Origin: Enterobacteriaceae endosymbiont of Donacia cincticornis
Lineage (GTDB): Bacteria; Pseudomonadota; Gammaproteobacteria; Enterobacterales; Enterobacteriaceae
DNA: 64,000 bases
Assembly (NCBI RefSeq): GCF_012568845.1
Contig: NZ_CP046194.1
Coordinates: 6,866 to 70,865 of the forward strand
Direction of reading: 5' to 3'
Shown: in pieces, positions 9,646 through 18,469 of the stretch
Numbering within the stretch: position 1 is the first letter of the stretch
Layout: the number at the start of each line of letters is the position of its first letter
Notes under the pieces: model-generated
Seen by the model: the letters and a program-made list of their open reading frames with translations, nothing else
What the model was told of the DNA's origin: nothing
The model's database searches: none
Position numbers and translations under genes: made by a program

Positions 9646-11268
9646 TCATATTATAATATTTTTTATATTAATTCTATTGAATAATGGTTTAAATTTATTA
9701 ATTTTTTTATTTATTAAAGGATATTTGATGTTATTAAAACATAATTTATGATTTAAAAATAATTCAGTATTTCGAGATAAAATAGGCATAATTGGTTTTA
9801 AATAAATCATAATTACACGAAACATATTAATTCCCATTGAACAAATACTTTGAACTTTTTTTTTTTTTGTATTATCTTTTATTAATAACCAAGGTTTATA
9901 TTGATCGATATAAGAGTTAGCTATATTTGATAAAATTATAATTTGTTTAATAACATGACTATATTTACGTTTATAAAAATAAATATGAATAATTTCAGAT
10001 TTTTTAATAAATTTAAAATATAATTTTGTATTAATATTTTTAGATAAATTATCATGAAAATAATTATTAATAAAATATGCATTTCTTGAAGCTAAATTAA
10101 CAATTTTATTTACAATATCGCTGTTAATTTTAAATACAAAATCATTAATATTTAAATCAATATCATTAATATCAGATGATAATTTAGAAGCATAATAATA
10201 ACGTAAGCTATCAGAATCTAAAAATTTTAACCATTTTTTTGCAGTAATAAAATTTCCTCTAGATTTAGACATTTTATATCCATTTAATGTTACATGTCCA
10301 TGAACAAATAATTTAGTAGGTTTTCTAAAATCTATACCTTCTAATATTGCAGGCCAAAATAAACAATGAAAATAAATTATATCTTTTCCAATAAAATGGT
10401 ATAGTTCTGTATCAGATTTTTTATTCCACCATTGATAAAAATTTAGTTTTATATTTTTATCACATAAATTTTTAAAAGTACTTATATATCCTATAGGTGC
10501 ATCTAACCAAACATAAAAATATTTATTAATAGTTTTAGGTATCTTAAAACCAAAATATGGACCATCTCTAGTAATATCCCATGGTTTTAATCCTAGAAAA
10601 AACCATTCTTGAATTTTATTTTTAATATTATTATCTAAAACATTAGAATTAATCCAATGTTTTAAAAAATTATTAAATTGAGGTAAATCAAAAAAATAAT
10701 GTTCAGAATTACATAATATAGGTTTTTTTTTAGATAAAACAGAAAATGGATTAATTAAGCTAATAGGAGAATAAGTTGTACCACAATTTTCACAATGATC
10801 ACCATATTGATTAATAGATTTACAATTCAAACAAGTACCTTTTATAAATCTATCTGGTAAAAAAATATTATATTTATCATCATAAAATTGTTTAATAATT
10901 TTTTTTTTTATAAATTTTCTTTTCTTCAAACGATTAAAAATTAATTTAACAAAAAAAAAATTTTCAATACTATTTGTAGTATGATAATTATCATGATTAA
11001 CGTTAAATTTTTTTAAATCAGAAATATGTTCAGTATATATTTTATTAATTACTTCTTCTGGTTTAATATTTAATTCTTTAGCTTTTAACATAATAGGTGT
11101 TCCATGAGCATCATCAGCACAAATAAAATATACTTCATGTCCACACATGCGATTATATTTAACCCAAATATCTGCTTGTATTTGTTCTAATAAATGACCT
11201 AAATGGATACTACCATTAGCGTATGGTAATGCACATGTAACTAACATTTTTTTTTTTTTTGAAAACAT
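9646..11268 (-). CDS. metG: Methionyl-tRNA synthetase lacking the C-terminal dimerisation domain
   Basis: Class I synthetase for initiator and elongator tRNA-Met. The HIGH motif is HLGH (22-25), the zinc knuckle is CLNCKS...CENCG (about 145-165) and the KMSKS motif is KMSKSRGNF (around 335). The protein ends at residue 540, just after the anticodon-binding helix bundle. The 677-residue E. coli enzyme has a further tRNA-binding/dimerisation domain that is absent here. The 5' end holds a run of 14 A on the coding strand (11260-11247); an internal Met8 after it is an alternative start that would leave all catalytic motifs intact. Confidence 0.97.
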   Translation of the reverse strand: MFSKKKKMLVTCALPYANGSIHLGHLLEQIQADIWVKYNRMCGHEVYFICADDAHGTPIMLKAKELNIKPEEVINKIYTEHISDLKKFNVNHDNYHTTNSIENFFFVKLIFNRLKKRKFIKKKIIKQFYDDKYNIFLPDRFIKGTCLNCKSINQYGDHCENCGTTYSPISLINPFSVLSKKKPILCNSEHYFFDLPQFNNFLKHWINSNVLDNNIKNKIQEWFFLGLKPWDITRDGPYFGFKIPKTINKYFYVWLDAPIGYISTFKNLCDKNIKLNFYQWWNKKSDTELYHFIGKDIIYFHCLFWPAILEGIDFRKPTKLFVHGHVTLNGYKMSKSRGNFITAKKWLKFLDSDSLRYYYASKLSSDINDIDLNINDFVFKINSDIVNKIVNLASRNAYFINNYFHDNLSKNINTKLYFKFIKKSEIIHIYFYKRKYSHVIKQIIILSNIANSYIDQYKPWLLIKDNTKKKKVQSICSMGINMFRVIMIYLKPIMPILSRNTELFLNHKLCFNNIKYPLINKKINKFKPLFNRINIKNIII

Positions 11269-11310
11269 AATATTTTTTATATATACTTTTAATTTAAAGT
11301 ATATATTATC

Positions 11311-11832
11311 TTAATTAAAAAATTTAATTATAATATTATTACAAATAGGATACAATAAATATATAGAAAATATTAAGTATAAATAACAAAAAACATCTTC
11401 ATTAATAAATTTATTTGTAATAAGAGGTAACTTAAATTTTTTTTTATATGGCCAAAATAATGGTACTCCTAATGGAGTTAATATATCTGCTAAAATATGA
11501 CTACAATAACCTATAAAAAAACCTAATTTCATATCAAAAATATGTATTATTTTTATATTGATAAAAAAAATTATAAATCCGAATATTAATATAGATAATA
11601 AACTATGTGTAAATCCTCTATGTCCAAATAATCTATTTATTAGATATGATATAATTTTTACTTTACGTCCTAAAATAGATTTAGGATTATCAATATCAGG
11701 TAATAAACATGTAATAATAGAAGCAGGAATAATACGCCACCAATCATCATGATACATTATATTAGAAAAAAGAAAATGCTGTATTAAAATACTACTAGAT
11801 ATAGTAAATATTATATGTCCTTTAACTGTCAT
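11311..11832 (-). CDS. ydjM: YdjM-family inner-membrane metal-dependent hydrolase-like protein
   Basis: 173 residues, colinear with E. coli YdjM (about 196), a LexA-controlled membrane protein of a predicted hydrolase family with no known substrate. Conserved polar motifs are LLPDIDNPKS (44-52), FGHRGFTHS (69-77) and SHILADILTPLGVPLFWP (around 110-127), all facing between hydrophobic segments; the Asp and His residues suggest metal binding. About four membrane helices. It sits between rnb and metG on the same strand, 31 bp after rnb. No LexA box is visible. The family call is secure; the function is not known. Confidence 0.85.
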   Translation of the reverse strand: MTVKGHIIFTISSSILIQHFLFSNIMYHDDWWRIIPASIITCLLPDIDNPKSILGRKVKIISYLINRLFGHRGFTHSLLSILIFGFIIFFINIKIIHIFDMKLGFFIGYCSHILADILTPLGVPLFWPYKKKFKLPLITNKFINEDVFCYLYLIFSIYLLYPICNNIIIKFFN

Positions 11833-11863
11833 ATAAACCTTATTTATAAATAAATTATAAAAA

Positions 11864-13804
11864 TTAAATTATTTTAACTATAATACTATTAATATTGATT
11901 TCTTTTATCATTACTTTAATTTTATCAGTAACTTTATACAAAAATTTTTTTTTATTAAAAATAATACCTTTTTCTTTATTAATATTAATATTATCTATAT
12001 TATTACATAAAAATTTTTTAGGTACAAATGCATATGCTCCATTTTGGATTAATCTTACTTTTATACCAAAAAAAGATATATCAATAATTTCGGAAATAAA
12101 AATTTTTTTATATACTAATATATTTTTAAAATATTGAAAATATAAAAAATTTGATATATCTTTTTTTGCTTGTTTATTTAAATAACGTTTTTGATTCATT
12201 TGGATATGAATATTATTTAAAGATTTTTCTAAGGAAATTTTTTTTTTATAAATAATTGATTTAATTAATCTATGATTAATTAAATCCCCAAATTTACGCA
12301 TAGGAGATGTCCATGTTGCATATCGTTTTACTCCTAAAGCAAAATGAGGACCAGGTTTTATATTAAATAAAGATATTAATTGATATTTTTTTATTCTATT
12401 TAAAATAATAGATAATTTTAAATCTTTTAATTTACGAAAAATATTTTTATATCCTTCTAATGTTGTTAAATATGATGCATTACATTTAATATTATGTTCT
12501 TTTAATAATTTTATTATTTTATTAAGTTTATTTGTATTAAATCCATAATAAATATTATATATTCCAAAATTTGAATTTTTGTATAAAAAATTAGATGCAC
12601 ATATATTAGCTGTAATCATAACGGCTTCAATCATTTTATGAGCTATTCTTTTTTTTTCAATTATTATATTTAATAAATTACCTTTTTCTCCAAAAATAAA
12701 TTTATAATCTATATTATTAAAATTTGTAATATTTTTATTATTCCATTTTTTACGATATAAATAAAATTTATATAAAAAAAGTATTTGTTTTTCTATTTTT
12801 AGATTATTAGGTTTCCAGTTTCCTATTTTTTCTATCCAATTTGAAACATCATTATAATTTAATTTTGCATTTGATTTTATCCATCCAGTAAAAAAAATTA
12901 TTTTTTTAGATAATAAACCATTATGATTAATAATCATTTTACAAATTAATGCTGGTCTTTTTTTTTTAAAATTTAAAGAACAAAAATTTTCTGATAGAAT
13001 TTTTGGTAATAAAGAAATGGTTAATCCAGGTAAATAATTAGTAAATATTCTTTGTGAAGCTATTTGATAAATTAAACTATTTGGTTTAATATAAGAGGTT
13101 GGATCTGCTATAGCTACATAAATTAATAATTTTTTTTCAGATATTTCTTCTATATATAATGCATCATCTATATCTTGAGTGTCTTTATTATCTATCGTAA
13201 TAAAACATAATTTAGTTAAATCTTTTCTATATATATTTTCTTCTAAAAATTTTATTTTTTCACATAAAGAATTACTAGGAGAATCTATGGATAAATTATA
13301 TTTTAATAAAATATTCCACCATGGTAATAAATATTTATTATCTATATTTAAAAAATTTGTTACTTCAGCTACAAAAATATCCTTTTCCCCATTTAAAGGA
13401 TGTCTAATAATTTTAGCAACTACTTTATCATTATTTTGTAAATTTTTTATAAAACTTTGTTTTACAAAACATTGAATAATATTTTTACAAAAAATTTTTT
13501 TTTTTGGAATTATATAAAAAATATCATTTTTTCTTTTTATTTTTCCTTTAAAAATATTAATACTAGATTTTATTAATTTTATAGGTATAACTTTAATTAA
13601 ATTATAAATATCATTTTTAGCTAAAATATAGTCTCCTTCCATTACATATTTTAGATAAGATTCAGAAATATGATATATATAATTTTTATTTGTTTCTAAA
13701 ATTACTAATTTTTTATTTAAAATTTTAACATAACCCTTAATAAGGGGTAAATTATTTGTAAATTTTTTTTTTAATTGTAAAAGTACTGTGTTATTATAAA
13801 ACAT
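11864..13804 (-). CDS. rnb: Exoribonuclease II
   Basis: RNase II is a processive 3'-5' hydrolytic exonuclease degrading unstructured RNA. 646 residues against 644 in E. coli. Order: two N-terminal cold-shock domains, the RNB catalytic domain with the metal-binding aspartates in TIDNKDTQDIDDALY (around 205-218), and the C-terminal S1 domain. Other matches are FTNYLPGLTISLLP, YATWTSPMRKFGDLINHRL and GPHFALG. The arginine before the last (RKFGD context) supports a functional active site. First gene of an rnb-ydjM-metG minus-strand run. Confidence 0.97.
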   Translation of the reverse strand: MFYNNTVLLQLKKKFTNNLPLIKGYVKILNKKLVILETNKNYIYHISESYLKYVMEGDYILAKNDIYNLIKVIPIKLIKSSINIFKGKIKRKNDIFYIIPKKKIFCKNIIQCFVKQSFIKNLQNNDKVVAKIIRHPLNGEKDIFVAEVTNFLNIDNKYLLPWWNILLKYNLSIDSPSNSLCEKIKFLEENIYRKDLTKLCFITIDNKDTQDIDDALYIEEISEKKLLIYVAIADPTSYIKPNSLIYQIASQRIFTNYLPGLTISLLPKILSENFCSLNFKKKRPALICKMIINHNGLLSKKIIFFTGWIKSNAKLNYNDVSNWIEKIGNWKPNNLKIEKQILFLYKFYLYRKKWNNKNITNFNNIDYKFIFGEKGNLLNIIIEKKRIAHKMIEAVMITANICASNFLYKNSNFGIYNIYYGFNTNKLNKIIKLLKEHNIKCNASYLTTLEGYKNIFRKLKDLKLSIILNRIKKYQLISLFNIKPGPHFALGVKRYATWTSPMRKFGDLINHRLIKSIIYKKKISLEKSLNNIHIQMNQKRYLNKQAKKDISNFLYFQYFKNILVYKKIFISEIIDISFFGIKVRLIQNGAYAFVPKKFLCNNIDNININKEKGIIFNKKKFLYKVTDKIKVMIKEININSIIVKII

Positions 13805-13845
13805 AAATAAAATTTTTTTTTTAATAAAATTAAAAATATTTCAAA

Positions 13846-14364
13846 TTAAAATGGAATATCATCTTCAAAATCAAGAATATTTTCATTTTTATTAATAGAT
13901 AATTCATTATCGTTATTTTCTATCAAATTAGATTTGTTTGATTTTTTATTCCAAAGATTTTTATCTTTTGTTAATTTTTTTTCTTTATCTAAAGTGATAT
14001 TATCATGATTACGTAAATTATTTAATATCTGCATAGTACCTCCTATACTTACAATAATTTCAGTTATATAATTATCTTGTCCATTTTGATTTTGCCATTT
14101 TCTTGTTTGTAAAGATCCTTCAATATATACTTGAGATCCTTTTTTTAAATATTCATTAGAAATTTCTGCTAATTTTCCAAATATTACTATTCTATGCCAT
14201 TCAGTTTTTTCTTTATTTTCTCCTGTATTTTTATCTTTCCAATTATCTGAAGTTGCAACTACAATATTAACAACAGGGTTTCCATTAGGCATATAACGAA
14301 TCTCAGGATTTTTACCTAAAAAACCTACTATAATAACTTTATTTATACCTCTTTTACCAGCCAT
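13846..14364 (-). CDS. ssb: Single-stranded DNA-binding protein
   Basis: Tetrameric SSB coats single-stranded DNA at forks and recruits partners through its acidic tail. 172 residues against 178. The OB fold (about 1-110) is well conserved: [47 protein letters not shown]. The linker has lost the Gly/Gln-rich character of E. coli and is Lys/Asn-rich, but the C-terminal partner-binding tip DDIPF is intact. A Shine-Dalgarno AAGG lies before the ATG. Confidence 0.98.
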   Translation of the reverse strand: MAGKRGINKVIIVGFLGKNPEIRYMPNGNPVVNIVVATSDNWKDKNTGENKEKTEWHRIVIFGKLAEISNEYLKKGSQVYIEGSLQTRKWQNQNGQDNYITEIIVSIGGTMQILNNLRNHDNITLDKEKKLTKDKNLWNKKSNKSNLIENNDNELSINKNENILDFEDDIPF

Positions 14365-14440
14365 TTTTTACCTTTTTATAAAAAAAAATTATTTTTCACT
14401 GTAATTTATTATTACATAAATTTAATAAGAAAAATATCAA

Positions 14441-15322
14441 TTATATTGGAAATAAATTTTCGATAATACAACGTAATTTTTTCATTGCATTTTTTTCTAA
14501 TTGTCTTATACGTTCTGCTGATATACCATAATATATAGCTAATTCTTGTAATGTAATTTTTTTTTTATTTTTATTTAACCATCTAAGATTAATAATATTA
14601 CGACTACGATAATCTAATTTTAAAAGTGCTTTATATAATTTATTTGAGATAAATTTATTCCAATTATCTTTTTCAATTATATTAGCAAAATTAGAATTAT
14701 GATCTTTTAAAAAAATATTTGTGTTTATATTTTTATTTTTAAAATTATCTTTAATATTAAGATTATCATTCATATCTTGTGCTGACATACGTGTTTCCAT
14801 TTCACAAACATCTTTAATTGAAACACCTAATTTTTTAGCAACTATTTTAATTTCATCTTGATTAAACCAACCTAATCTTTGTTTTGCTTTACGTAAATTA
14901 AAAAATAATTTTCTTTGTGCTTTTGTAGTTGCTACTTTAACTATACGCCAATTACGTAAAACATACTCATGAATTTCTGCCTTAATCCAATGAATAGCAA
15001 AAGATACTAAGCGAACTCCAATTTCTGGATTAAATTTACGTACAGCTTTCATTAAGCCTATATTACCTTCTTGTATAAGATCAGCTTGTTGTAATCCATA
15101 TCCAGAATAATATTTAGCTACATGTACAACAAATCTTAAATGCGATAAAATTAATTTTTTAGCAGCTTCTAAATCACCTTTATAATACAATTTTTTAGAT
15201 AATTTTTTTTCTTCCTGAGAAGTTAATATTGGATAATTATTAGTATTATAAATATAAGAATCTAATGTTCCTATAAGAATATTAGATGTTCTTAAATTAG
15301 AGGTAAATATATTTTTATACAT
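14441..15322 (-). CDS. rpoH: RNA polymerase sigma factor RpoH (sigma-32)
   Basis: Heat-shock sigma factor. From the chosen ATG at 15322 the protein has 293 residues (E. coli 284). A GGAGG Shine-Dalgarno five bases upstream fixes this start; an in-frame TTG at 15334 overlaps the Shine-Dalgarno and is rejected. Region 2 is very conserved ([43 protein letters not shown]), the RpoH box [11 protein letters not shown] is present, and region 4.2 ends [17 protein letters not shown]. It is followed by no other gene of its operon; ftsY lies upstream with ftsEX of the E. coli order deleted. It is the only transcription initiation factor in the window. Confidence 0.97.
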   Translation of the reverse strand: MYKNIFTSNLRTSNILIGTLDSYIYNTNNYPILTSQEEKKLSKKLYYKGDLEAAKKLILSHLRFVVHVAKYYSGYGLQQADLIQEGNIGLMKAVRKFNPEIGVRLVSFAIHWIKAEIHEYVLRNWRIVKVATTKAQRKLFFNLRKAKQRLGWFNQDEIKIVAKKLGVSIKDVCEMETRMSAQDMNDNLNIKDNFKNKNINTNIFLKDHNSNFANIIEKDNWNKFISNKLYKALLKLDYRSRNIINLRWLNKNKKKITLQELAIYYGISAERIRQLEKNAMKKLRCIIENLFPI

Positions 15323-15376
15323 TAAATCCTCCAAAAATAAATATTATTAGTATTATTTTAACTAATTTAAAAATAA

Positions 15377-16336
15377 TTAATCTTTTATAAAGATAGCATT
15401 TATAAAATCTTTTGCATTAAATAAATTTAAATCAGTAATTTTTTCACCAGAACCTAAAAACCTTATTGGAATATTAAATTTATTTGCTAAAGAAAAAATC
15501 ACACCACCTTTTGCTGTACCATCAATTTTAGTTATTGTGATTCCTGTAATTCCTATATTTTCATGAAACATTTTAAATTGATTAATAGAATTTTGTCCAA
15601 TATTAGCATCTAAAATAAACATAACTTCATCAATAAGCATATAATTATTTTTTTTAATTACACGTGCAATTTTTTTTAATTCTTCCATTAACATTATATT
15701 ATTATGTAATCTTCCAGATGTGTCTGCGATTAAAATATCAATTTGTTTCTTTTTAGAATAAGAAATCGCATCGAAAATAATTGCTGAACTATCTTTTTTT
15801 TTATTACTTTTAAATAAAATACTATGGCTTCTTTTACTCCAAGTAAATAATTGTTCATAAGCACCTGCTCTAAAAGTATCACCAGAAGCTAAAAGTACAG
15901 ATTTTTTTTGTTTATAAAAATAATGTGCAATTTTCCCTATTGTTGTTGTTTTTCCTACTCCATTAACACCTATAACCAATATTATAAAAGGTTTTTTTTT
16001 ATTTTTTTTAATTATTAAAGGAACTTCTACTGGAAGTAATATTTTTAACATTTCTATTTTTAAATAATCATACAATTCTAATGAATCTTTAATTTTATTT
16101 TTTTGTGCATAATTTTTTATTAAATGACAAATTTTATTTGTAGTATATATATCTATATCAGAAATAATTAATGTTTCTTTTAATTTGTTAAATAATTTTT
16201 CATTAATAACATTTTTTTTTCTAAAAAGATTAATAATTTTTTGACTAAGATTTTTAGTAGTTTTAATTAAATTTTTTTTTAAATAATTTAAAAAACCATG
16301 TTTCTTTTTCATATTATGATCTTGTTGATTTATCAT
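15377..16336 (-). CDS. ftsY: Signal recognition particle receptor FtsY, NG domain only
   Basis: SRP receptor GTPase that docks ribosome-nascent chains at the translocon. 319 residues against 497 in E. coli: the long acidic A domain is missing, while the N domain and GTPase domain are complete. G motifs are GVNGVGKTTT (around 122), DTFRAGAYEQL, ADTSGRL and TKIDGTAKGG. The N-terminal basic amphipathic helix GFLNYLKKNLIKT, the lipid-binding helix of the NG+1 form, is kept, so it should still reach the membrane. An internal Met9 is another possible start. Upstream of rpoH by 54 bp. Confidence 0.97.
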   Translation of the reverse strand: MINQQDHNMKKKHGFLNYLKKNLIKTTKNLSQKIINLFRKKNVINEKLFNKLKETLIISDIDIYTTNKICHLIKNYAQKNKIKDSLELYDYLKIEMLKILLPVEVPLIIKKNKKKPFIILVIGVNGVGKTTTIGKIAHYFYKQKKSVLLASGDTFRAGAYEQLFTWSKRSHSILFKSNKKKDSSAIIFDAISYSKKKQIDILIADTSGRLHNNIMLMEELKKIARVIKKNNYMLIDEVMFILDANIGQNSINQFKMFHENIGITGITITKIDGTAKGGVIFSLANKFNIPIRFLGSGEKITDLNLFNAKDFINAIFIKD

Positions 16337-16459
16337 TTTTTATGAAATATATAGAATATTTATTATTAAATAATAAATTTAATTATATTATTAATATAAT
16401 AATAATATAATTAAATGAAAATTTAAAGTAATTAATTTTGTAAATTTTTTATAAAAAAT

Positions 16460-17041
16460 ATGAAAAACAAAAAGAATCTTAATAAAATTAATATTATTGC
16501 AGGAAAATGGAAAAATAAAAAAATAAAAGTAATCAATAATAAAATATTAAAACCTACAATGAATTTTATACGTGAAAATTTATTTAATTGGATTATGCAT
16601 GATAATTATTTTAACTGTTTAGATTGTTATGCAGGAACTGGTATTTTAAGTTTTGAAGCTATTTCTAGAAAAAATGTTTATTCAGCTACTTTAATAGAAA
16701 ACAATAAAAAAATATTTCAACAATTAAAAAAAAATGTTTATTTTTTAACAAAAAATAATATTTCTTTAATTTTTGATAATACTTTAAAAGTATTATCAAA
16801 AAAATCTAATATACAATATGATTTAATTTTTATTGATCCTCCATTTTGTCAAAAAAATATTTTACTAAAAAAAACATGTATTTTATTAGAAAAAAATAAT
16901 TGGTTGAAAAATAATACAAAAATTTTTATTCAATATAAAACTAAAAGTAATAAATTTTCTTTACCTAAAAAATGGATTAAATATCGACAAAATAAATTTG
17001 GCATTGTAACATATCTATTATGTAAAATAAATTTTTTTTAA
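16460..17041 (+). CDS. rsmD: 16S rRNA (guanine-966-N2)-methyltransferase RsmD
   Basis: 193 residues against 198. Rossmann-fold methyltransferase with the SAM loop DCYAGTGILSFEAISR (around 55-70) and the catalytic (D/N)PPF motif as FIDPPF (around 126). N-terminal INIIAGKWKNKKI resembles the RsmD opening RIIGGQWRGRKL. It methylates G966 of 16S rRNA in assembling 30S subunits. Divergent from ftsY, as in E. coli, and 11 bp from the end of the convergent tusA. Confidence 0.95.
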   Translation: MKNKKNLNKINIIAGKWKNKKIKVINNKILKPTMNFIRENLFNWIMHDNYFNCLDCYAGTGILSFEAISRKNVYSATLIENNKKIFQQLKKNVYFLTKNNISLIFDNTLKVLSKKSNIQYDLIFIDPPFCQKNILLKKTCILLEKNNWLKNNTKIFIQYKTKSNKFSLPKKWIKYRQNKFGIVTYLLCKINFF

Positions 17042-17052
17042 AAGAAAAATTA

Positions 17053-17304
17053 TTACATTTTTTTTATTAAAAAAAAGTATGGTATTTTATTTATTTTTTT
17101 TTTAATAATATTAAATTTCATAAAATAACAAAAATTTTTGATATCTATATTAACAATTTTATCATTAGTAATTATAATTAAAGTTTCTTTTTTTTTTATT
17201 TTAATTAATTTTTTTTTTATCATTATAATTGTATGTGGACATTGTAATCCTCTTATATCTAAAACATAATTTACATTTTTATAAAAATTTTCTTTTTTAA
17301 ACAT
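17053..17304 (-). CDS. tusA: Sulfur carrier TusA with altered CPxP motif
   Basis: TusA receives persulfide sulfur from IscS and hands it to TusBCD in tRNA 2-thiouridine synthesis. 83 residues against 81. The catalytic Cys22 is present in DIRGLQCPHTIIMIKKKL, but the family motif Cys-Pro-x-Pro reads Cys-Pro-His-Thr. The rest follows the fold (TLIIITND, then FCYFMKF, ending IPYFFLIKK). It lies next to rsmD as in E. coli. Probably functional because cysteine and fold are kept, but the lost proline is unusual. Confidence 0.9.
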   Translation of the reverse strand: MFKKENFYKNVNYVLDIRGLQCPHTIIMIKKKLIKIKKKETLIIITNDKIVNIDIKNFCYFMKFNIIKKKINKIPYFFLIKKM

Positions 17305-17410
17305 TTGGAATATATTATTAATAATAAATTATTATGAATTTTTTTATTATAATAAAAAAATTCTTTTATAAAATTCATAATTACATTTATTATTAAATAA
17401 GGTATATATT

Positions 17411-18409
17411 ATGAATTTAGAAAAAAAAAAACAAATAGCTCTTGAAAATGCTATTACACAAATAGAAAACCAATTTGGTAAAGGTTCTATTATGAGATTA
17501 GGAGATAATAGAACTATGGATATAGAATCTATATCTACAGGATCTCTATCTTTAGATATAGCTTTAGGTATTGGAGGTTTACCAATTGGTAGAATAGTAG
17601 AAATATATGGACCTGAATCTTCTGGTAAAACTACTTTAACATTACAAATTATTGCAGAAGCTCAAAAATTACAAAAAATTTGTGCTTTTATTGATGCAGA
17701 ACATGCATTAGATCCTTTTTATGCTAAAAAATTAAATGTTGATATCGATAAATTATTATGTTCTCAACCAGATACAGGAGAACAAGCATTAGAATTATGT
17801 GATTCATTAGCTAAGTCAGGTGTTATAGATGTTATTATAGTAGATTCAGTTGCTGCTTTAACCCCAAAAGCTGAAATAGAAGGAGAAATAGGAGATTCAC
17901 ATATAGGTTTAGCAGCAAGAATGATGAGTCAAGCTATGAGAAAATTAGCAAGTAATTTAAAACAAACAAATACATTATTAATTTTTATTAATCAAATAAG
18001 AATGAAAATTGGTGTTTTATTTGGTAATCCCGAAGTGACAACTGGAGGAAATGCTTTAAAATTTTATGCTTCTGTTAGGTTAGATATCCGTAAAATTGGT
18101 AATGTTAAAATTGGAGATGATATAATTGGTAGTGAAACTAGAGTTAAAGTTGTTAAAAATAAAGTTGCTGTACCTTTTAAAAAAGCTGAATTTCAGATTA
18201 TTTACGGTGAAGGAATTAATATTTATGGTGAATTATTAGATTTAGGTGTAAAAGAAAAAATAATTGAAAAATGTGGTTCATGGTATAGTTACCATAATGA
18301 AAAAATTGGTCAAGGAAAAATGAATGCTATAAATTTTCTTAAAAATAATAAAAAAAAATCAAAAGAAATAGAAGAAAAATTAAGAAAAATTTTTTTTAGA
18401 AAAAAATAA
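17411..18409 (+). CDS. recA: Recombinase RecA, shortened C-terminus
   Basis: ATP-dependent strand-exchange protein. 332 residues against 353. Walker A is GPESSGKTT (around 66-74), the DNA loops L1 ([10 protein letters not shown]) and L2 ([15 protein letters not shown]) are conserved, as is the NQIRMKIG segment. The acidic C-terminal tail of E. coli is replaced by a short basic end ([10 protein letters not shown]). Shine-Dalgarno AAGG lies about eight bases before ATG. No CTGT-N8-ACAG LexA box is seen upstream. recX is missing between recA and alaS. Presence of recA is notable because several highly reduced insect symbionts have lost it. Confidence 0.98.
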   Translation: MNLEKKKQIALENAITQIENQFGKGSIMRLGDNRTMDIESISTGSLSLDIALGIGGLPIGRIVEIYGPESSGKTTLTLQIIAEAQKLQKICAFIDAEHALDPFYAKKLNVDIDKLLCSQPDTGEQALELCDSLAKSGVIDVIIVDSVAALTPKAEIEGEIGDSHIGLAARMMSQAMRKLASNLKQTNTLLIFINQIRMKIGVLFGNPEVTTGGNALKFYASVRLDIRKIGNVKIGDDIIGSETRVKVVKNKVAVPFKKAEFQIIYGEGINIYGELLDLGVKEKIIEKCGSWYSYHNEKIGQGKMNAINFLKNNKKKSKEIEEKLRKIFFRKK

Positions 18410-18469
18410 TATAAGTATATATAAGTTATTTAAATAATGTTTTAAAAATATTTAAGGTTAATTTATAAT

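Noticed and set aside
17305-17410. LexA (SOS) box upstream of recA
   Set aside because: No CTGT-N8-ACAG pattern is present; only A/T-rich sequence and a short ribosome site.
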